The position numbers and the translations under genes are program-made. 64,000 bases of DNA, from the NCBI GenBank assembly GCA_016720565.1, contig JADKKJ010000001.1:372001-436000 (forward strand). Reading direction: 5' to 3'. The stretch comes from Chitinophagaceae bacterium. GTDB lineage: Bacteria > Bacteroidota > Bacteroidia > Chitinophagales > Chitinophagaceae. Below the pieces are notes generated by a model that saw only the letters and a program-made list of their open reading frames with translations, was not told the origin of the DNA and made no database searches. Below are positions 59,801-64,000 of this stretch, piece by piece (position 1 is the stretch's first letter; each line of letters opens with the position of its first letter).

Positions 59801-59906
59801 AACCGTATCCAAGCCAGAATTCTTTTCCGCTGTTCGATTTATTCTGCGCCATCGTTCCTAACGACAAAAGGCTAAGAACTAATATAATATATAAAGCTTT
59901 TCCCAT
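56820..59906 (-). CDS. IgGFc-binding/PKD-domain surface adhesin with T9SS type B sorting domain
   Basis: 1028 residues: signal peptide (1-20), an IgGFc-binding-protein-like N-terminal domain (about 25-500, e.g. GKEFWLGYGYAWNF, VYAHVFNTMISAATMLMPVETYGYTYYSLNYS), PKD-like beta-sandwiches (about 620-870, with WDFGGGQTF, WRWDFGNGTGN), and a C-terminal gliding-motility-associated (type B) sorting domain: IPTAFTPNKDGKNDTWRIPGL, FNRWGQIVYQTRDYYNHPWNGYFKGILQPGTYIYMLQL. It is probably exported by T9SS to the surface. The promoter is upstream of 59906. The response regulator and kinase genes follow it directly. Confidence 0.88.
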   Translation of the reverse strand: MGKALYIILVLSLLSLGTMAQNKSNSGKEFWLGYGYAWNFTSEPPLNSQEQVLYLSASAPATVTVSISNTTWTRTVNIPANTVDASVIIPKTGADDPRIFNEGLLNKAIHIVSDTPIVVYAHVFNTMISAATMLMPVETYGYTYYSLNYSQAQSGSSPPNPPIGTTQNGPDWYSWFYVIASEDNTRLEITPSDTTRNGWLPAQTYTVNLNKGEIYSVMGKLGAGNQAWQASKDMTGSKVVSVPGADGNCHPLAMFSGSSGIRLCKNDGGENMQQQVFPTQAWGTKYLTYHMLNNTNTDINDPFKNFYRIAVADPTTIVKRNGVVLGGLQQNFFYEILDSTGGDFIESDKPILVAQYTPGGNRCYLASQFAYGDPEMFYLSPLEQGKKDVLFYATRNSFIDYNYLNIIVPTAGIPSLRIDGNPFDPANIIPHPKNPAYSVAVARILGVAAQHRVTCDSTLNGTLYGLGYFESYGYNIGTNINNLNSYIKIKNTLNSNGKVDTFTCPNTPVRLFAKLAYNATSITWKFSQVPGISPGADVVDNAPVIVNTESINGRTYYVYTLPQDFSFASPGLYKIPISYAASVIQNCNQTENTDLFVLVKPGPPADFAIGNQLCLSDTVRFTGTTGTVNGLFNYTGYLWDFDDASTQNTVNGKKRYLTTGAHPVRYRVYADNGCIGDTTKTVNIINGTGPVLALNVTGKPCVDSTLLFTSSIAVNPGNPTTWYWDFGGGQTFSSTTTNAAPHSYPAPGSNLLVKHVATFTTGCNPDTIQYIVPIIHSNPAAPDLSFVNDTLCAKRPVQFNSTTTGVSIWRWDFGNGTGNAAPPLPHTYNNAGSYSVKLTIVDAFGCGSAQASTSIIINPLPALSAGPDKMISLGTSTTLDATITNPGNYSFNWTPATFLSSTTLLNPVANPDVMTTYTITAMDKVNFCRASDDMIVNPVSKLYIPTAFTPNKDGKNDTWRIPGLALYPEAIMYIFNRWGQIVYQTRDYYNHPWNGYFKGILQPGTYIYMLQLTSDKNQVLKGTITVLQ

Positions 59907-60031
59907 GTTGAATCAGGCCCCAATATTCCGTTCTTTCCTGTCAATTGAAGATAGAATTAGTTCTACAAATCAACATTGAATTCTAATCTAACATTGCCAC
60001 TCCTTTTTAGCCAAAACAAAACGTATACAAC

Positions 60032-63000
60032 ATGAACAAGAGCCGTTCCGGGAAATTGCCTTCATTTATGCTGGCTTTATTTCTCCTTCTCTTCACCGCG
60101 ACCATCTATGGTCAGGGTTTTTATAATACCACCAACTGGAGATTTTCTTCTCCCAAGCAATTTGGGTTCCAGTTACTCGACATGGATTTCTTTGACAATA
60201 ACAAAGGGATCGCAGTAGGAGCCAATGGCGGTATAGCCTACACTACCGATGGAGGAAATAAATGGAGCTATGGCGCTTTTACTTATTTCAGCCCTGCTGG
60301 TATCATCACTTCCACCACCTTCCAGGATGTGCACTTTGTTTCAGCAAACGTTGCCTATGCTGTTGGTACAAATGGTTGCGTGGCTAAGACGACCAATGGA
60401 GGAGTGAACTGGAGCTTTGTGGTATCCCCGCTATTTGCAAACAGCCGTAATATCAATACCTGCTGGTTCTTAAGTGAGACCAAAGGATATATAGCTGGAC
60501 AAAGCAATACGCCCGACCTGCTTCCAAAATTATATTTTACCCTGAACGGAGGTAGCACCTGGGATTCTATCGCAGCTCCAACTGGAGGAAAGACCAGGGT
60601 AGGTTATGTGAATAATGTTAACGTTGGTTCTTTTTTATGGGATGTAACCGCGAAGGATAAAGAGATCTATCGCATCATTTTTGTAAATGATAACCTGGGT
60701 TATATCTCCGGCTCTGGTTTGAGCACTTTTGAACCTATTCCGAATGTGACCAGTACGGTTACCTGTTTGCCTTTGGCTACTACCACTACGACTGGTTCAC
60801 ACCATGCCAGCCTTTTATGGAAGTTTAGCAATGGAACGCTGCTTGATTATTCAATCAGTAAAGAAAGACTTGGGTACAACGGTATTTATAACACGGCGCC
60901 AAACTGTACCTACAAATATGCTTCCAACAGTGTTCATACGAATACCTACAAAGCGATGCAGATCCTTGATGATACCACCGTTCTGCTGGTGTCTTCCAAT
61001 AATAATATTTCGATCAGGGTTAGCACAGGCCCCAATTCATTTACCCCTAATATCAATAATGGAAATGCGCTGGAGCCAGGAAAATACACCTTGCTGAATG
61101 CTCCTTCACCTCCGCAAAACAATACGAATGTTTTGGGCGCGCCTATTCCGGCAAACCCGGTATTCTCTTTCCTCAACCCGATGAATTTTGCAAAAGCTTC
61201 CAATGGAAAATTATTCCTGCCGGTTCTTTCTGCAACGTTTGGTCCGCAGACCCGGGTAATGACCACCACAGATAAGGGTGTAAGCTGGCAGGAAGAAAGC
61301 TGGCTGCCTGCAGGAAGGAACTACAGTACTTATGGCGGACAGGCCATTGATATTTTGCCAAGTGGAAAATTTTTTATTGCTGGTCAGAACGGTGTGATCG
61401 CTGATTCAACTTCCGGAAGCCCCTGGAGATCGAATTATGTACAGTATACAATGGGTGGTCCTAATAAAATGGATTGGGCCGATTGTAATAACGGTGGTGC
61501 AGCTGGTGGTGCAGTCATTACCCGTACTGATGATGGTGGAAAAACCTGGACCGATATTGTTCGTACCGATTTCCAGAACCTGAATATCAATATCAATTCA
61601 TTTGCGTACGTTCCAAATGATCCTTCAAGGGCTTATTTTGCCACAACAGTTGGAACTGTATACAAAGCAACTAACCTGAATACAAATAATCCATCATTGG
61701 ATCCTTCCATTGCATTAGCTGGTCACCAGATGTTTGATGTTGCCACGGTTGGTTCAGACAGCGTTTGGGCATGTGGCTATTTAAGCTCGGGTGCTGCCAC
61801 TAACTCAAAGGTAGTTCGATCATTTAACGGTGGACTTACCTGGACGATCGTCAATTCATTTTCTACAGGGTCAACTGCTCAACTGTTCCGACATATTGAG
61901 TTCCCAACCCGCTTGGTAGGTTATGTTGCAGGTACCCGTGACACCATCTGGAAGACTACAGATGCTGGTGTAACCTGGACCAAACTTCCTACACCAACCA
62001 GTATTGTGACTCCTCAAATTACCTATACAGATATGTATGCGCTGGATGCAAATACCGTGTTCCTGGTAGGTAATGGATTCCCACGTAAAGTAGTGTTCCG
62101 CACTACAGATGGTGGCAATACCTGGACCGATATTACCGGTAATATTCTTGCCATCATGCCGGTGAGCAACCTGAACTCAATAGTATTCCACGATATAAAC
62201 AATGGCTATGTGGGCGCAAATGGTGCGATCCTTGTGACCAATGATGGTGGTATCAACTGGAGACTGGATGTAGAGCCAAGCAGTACCAATAACGTGAGTA
62301 TCGCATTTTCTCCCAAAAGAGTTCCAGCTGGAACACCTTTTGTAAATCGCAGGTTATTTGCCGTCGGAGTTTTTGCTAACCATATCCTGGAATATGGAGA
62401 TACTACTAAGTTGAATGTTTCTTCTGCTGAAGCGCTGGTCGCTTCCTGTACCAATGTTAACAATGGATCTATCACGGTCACTGCAACCGGTGGTATCGCT
62501 CCATATACCTACCGGTTAAATGGCGGAACGCCGCAGGTTTCAAATGTATTTAACAACGTTGCACCAGGAGTGAATACTATAACCATCAACGATTTTGCCT
62601 GTGGTGTGTACACTAAGAGCATTAACGTTCCTTCAAGACCTGCCCCAAGGATATCTGCGGGTCCTGACCGCGTGATCATTGATGGCGATGCCATTACGCT
62701 TAATGGTGGCAATATCAGCGGCACCCCTGCTACTATTTCATGGACACCTACTTCAGGAATAATCTCTGGTGGAAACAGTTTCGCTCCGGTAGTGAAACCG
62801 CAGGTGACCACCACCTTCGCCATTAATGTTACGGATGTGAATGGTTGCACGGGTACAGATAATGCATTGGTAACTGTTATTCCTTATTGCATTAAAGTGT
62901 GGAATGCATTCACACCGAATGGAGATGGCATTAATGATAAATGGCTGGTAACAAATGGCGCTCCTTGTTATGAGAATATTGAGGTAGCTGTTTATAACCG

Positions 63001-63163
63001 CTATGGTTCTGAAGTTTACCATAATGCCCATTACAACAATGACTGGGATGGAACCTATAAGGGTAGTCCTGTACCGGATGGCACTTATTACTATATAGTG
63101 AAAGTGCGATTGATCAACGGCCAGATCCCTGTATTAAAAGGTGACGTTACCATTTTGAGATAA
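60032..63163 (+). CDS. BNR/SprB-repeat surface protein with T9SS type B sorting domain
   Basis: 1043 residues: signal peptide (1-27, ending IYGQ), many BNR/Asp-box repeats of the SxDxGxxW type (TTDGGNKWSYG, TTNGGVNWSFV, TDDGGKTWTDI, TTDAGVTWTKL, TTDGGNTWTDI), indicating a beta-propeller (about 40-785). A SprB-like repeat (about 810-880, NGSITVTATGGIAPYTYRLNGG) follows. The C-terminus is a type B sorting domain: VWNAFTPNGDGINDKWLVTNG, VYNRYGSEVYHNAHYNNDWDGTYKGSPVPDGTYYYIVKV. The next gene is a PorP/SprF-like protein, the usual partner for type B substrates. Confidence 0.88.
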   Translation: MNKSRSGKLPSFMLALFLLLFTATIYGQGFYNTTNWRFSSPKQFGFQLLDMDFFDNNKGIAVGANGGIAYTTDGGNKWSYGAFTYFSPAGIITSTTFQDVHFVSANVAYAVGTNGCVAKTTNGGVNWSFVVSPLFANSRNINTCWFLSETKGYIAGQSNTPDLLPKLYFTLNGGSTWDSIAAPTGGKTRVGYVNNVNVGSFLWDVTAKDKEIYRIIFVNDNLGYISGSGLSTFEPIPNVTSTVTCLPLATTTTTGSHHASLLWKFSNGTLLDYSISKERLGYNGIYNTAPNCTYKYASNSVHTNTYKAMQILDDTTVLLVSSNNNISIRVSTGPNSFTPNINNGNALEPGKYTLLNAPSPPQNNTNVLGAPIPANPVFSFLNPMNFAKASNGKLFLPVLSATFGPQTRVMTTTDKGVSWQEESWLPAGRNYSTYGGQAIDILPSGKFFIAGQNGVIADSTSGSPWRSNYVQYTMGGPNKMDWADCNNGGAAGGAVITRTDDGGKTWTDIVRTDFQNLNININSFAYVPNDPSRAYFATTVGTVYKATNLNTNNPSLDPSIALAGHQMFDVATVGSDSVWACGYLSSGAATNSKVVRSFNGGLTWTIVNSFSTGSTAQLFRHIEFPTRLVGYVAGTRDTIWKTTDAGVTWTKLPTPTSIVTPQITYTDMYALDANTVFLVGNGFPRKVVFRTTDGGNTWTDITGNILAIMPVSNLNSIVFHDINNGYVGANGAILVTNDGGINWRLDVEPSSTNNVSIAFSPKRVPAGTPFVNRRLFAVGVFANHILEYGDTTKLNVSSAEALVASCTNVNNGSITVTATGGIAPYTYRLNGGTPQVSNVFNNVAPGVNTITINDFACGVYTKSINVPSRPAPRISAGPDRVIIDGDAITLNGGNISGTPATISWTPTSGIISGGNSFAPVVKPQVTTTFAINVTDVNGCTGTDNALVTVIPYCIKVWNAFTPNGDGINDKWLVTNGAPCYENIEVAVYNRYGSEVYHNAHYNNDWDGTYKGSPVPDGTYYYIVKVRLINGQIPVLKGDVTILR

Positions 63164-63183
63164 AATTTTAAAAGAGAATCATT

Positions 63184-64000
63184 ATGAAAAAATATTTTTT
63201 GATCGCGTCACTTTTCATCGGAGCTATCAGCGGCCGGTCACAGCAATTACAAACCTCTTCTTTCTATGATGTGCAGTCGGTGCTGGATAATCCATCCATG
63301 GCCGGTATGACCAGTAAAGGAATGATCGGGGGTATTTATCGCACCCAGTGGAACGGTTTCAGCGGAGCGCCCAAAACAGCTACTGTTTACGGCTCTTTTG
63401 AACTTCCTTCACTTAAAATTGGATTGGGCGGTTACGCATACAGTGATAAAACAGGACCAACTTCCCGTACAGGCCTTGCGCTTTCTTTTGCCAAGCATAT
63501 CGCTGTGGGTAATGGGGGCAGGTTTTCCTTAGGCCTGGAGGCCAGGGGACTGCAGTATTCCATTGATATGGCCAAACTGCAAAATACATTGGGTAATGAC
63601 CCGGTATTGGGAGCAGGCGATAATAAATTCAAATTCGATGCAGGCTTTGGTATTTCTTATGTAGGTAAGAAATTACAATTAGGCGCTTCCGTAAATCAGC
63701 TGGTACAATCCAAACTTGATTTTTATACGGGGAACCTGAGCCGCTCTGAAGAGGGCCGCTTATATCGACATTATTTTTTCCATGGTGCCTATAAACTGAC
63801 CCTGGATCCTAACACCGTATTGACGCCAAACCTGATGTTTATTTACCTGCCAAATGCACCCCTGGAAGTGCAGGGTGGTGTAAGAATGGATTATAAGGAA
63901 CTGGTATGGTTCGGGTTTTCCGCCCGTTATCGCCAGAGCCTGATGTTCTCGGCAGGTTTCAATCTCACTAAGAAACTGGGGATTGGTTATTCTTTCGACC
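63184..64000 (+). CDS. PorP/SprF-family T9SS outer-membrane protein (cut by window end)
   Basis: The first 272 residues of a PorP/SprF-family outer-membrane protein; the C-terminus lies past 64000. Signal peptide (1-19, ending GRSQ), then the family start QTSSFYDVQSVLDNPSMAGMTSKGMIGGIYRTQWNGFSGAPKTATVYGSFEL, with alternating beta-strand segments such as KHIAVGNGGRFSLGLEARGLQYSIDM and GFGISYVGKKLQLGASVNQL. In Flavobacterium SprF is needed for surface placement of SprB, a type B substrate; here it follows a type B-tailed protein by 20 nt, so a dedicated pair is likely. Confidence 0.9.
   Translation, partial: MKKYFLIASLFIGAISGRSQQLQTSSFYDVQSVLDNPSMAGMTSKGMIGGIYRTQWNGFSGAPKTATVYGSFELPSLKIGLGGYAYSDKTGPTSRTGLALSFAKHIAVGNGGRFSLGLEARGLQYSIDMAKLQNTLGNDPVLGAGDNKFKFDAGFGISYVGKKLQLGASVNQLVQSKLDFYTGNLSRSEEGRLYRHYFFHGAYKLTLDPNTVLTPNLMFIYLPNAPLEVQGGVRMDYKELVWFGFSARYRQSLMFSAGFNLTKKLGIGYSFD

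Noticed and set aside
1..64000. tRNA or rRNA genes and insertion sequences
   Set aside because: Intergenic regions were read by eye for cloverleaf arms, rRNA blocks and transposase frames; none was found. A tRNAscan or cmscan run could still reveal a missed one.

Overview
The window reads as a chromosomal segment of a Bacteroidota bacterium, most likely Chitinophagaceae or a close relative. The evidence is Bacteroidota-type -7 promoter motifs (TAnnTTTG), type IX secretion (T9SS) sorting domains, a PorP/SprF-family protein, SprB-like repeats, two-component propeller kinases, a DUF1800/DUF1501 pair, and the gene order of the ribosomal block. No prophage, insertion sequence, CRISPR array, rRNA or tRNA was recognised.

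Layout. 1-7 kb: truncated mgtE, a SET-domain protein, a CHRD lipoprotein, mutS, then trmH-like methyltransferase, UbiA-family prenyltransferase, ruvX and def. 7-15 kb: a T9SS-type secreted protein, a 1188-residue repeat-rich fibre-like surface protein, a small exported protein, and a DUF1800/DUF1501 pair. 15-24 kb: rluD, lipB, exported proteins of unknown role, a PLP-dependent deaminase, a nucleotidyltransferase, an ECF sigma factor overlapping a membrane-anchored trypsin-like protease, and a DEAD-box helicase. 24-30 kb: a complete-looking aromatic amino acid operon (tyrA, DAHP synthase/chorismate mutase, aroB, aroA, aroC) preceded by what looks like a Phe/Tyr/Trp-rich leader peptide and an attenuator hairpin. 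30-34 kb: D-Ala-D-Ala dipeptidase, L,D-transpeptidase and an OmpA/TSP3 protein. 34-52 kb: fusA, an unrelated beta-helix protein, then the S10-spc ribosomal protein block from rpsJ to rplO, secY and map. 52-64 kb: a BaiN-like flavoprotein, an operon of surface adhesin, response regulator and histidine kinase, then a divergent T9SS type B adhesin with its PorP/SprF-like partner (cut by the window end).

Two things stand out. First, the leader of the aromatic operon carries seven aromatic codons in nine, then a strong terminator 9 nt before tyrA, and a competing pairing. Second, many intergenic gaps, above all those between ribosomal protein genes, are built from degenerate 7-nt (once 8-nt) words in exact register. 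Five of these gaps have five words on one side and five inverted words on the other side of an AT-rich centre. I know of no description of such elements. Other notable points are -7 promoter motifs sitting only 4 to 8 nt before start codons, and the rearranged fusA/S10/spc gene order.
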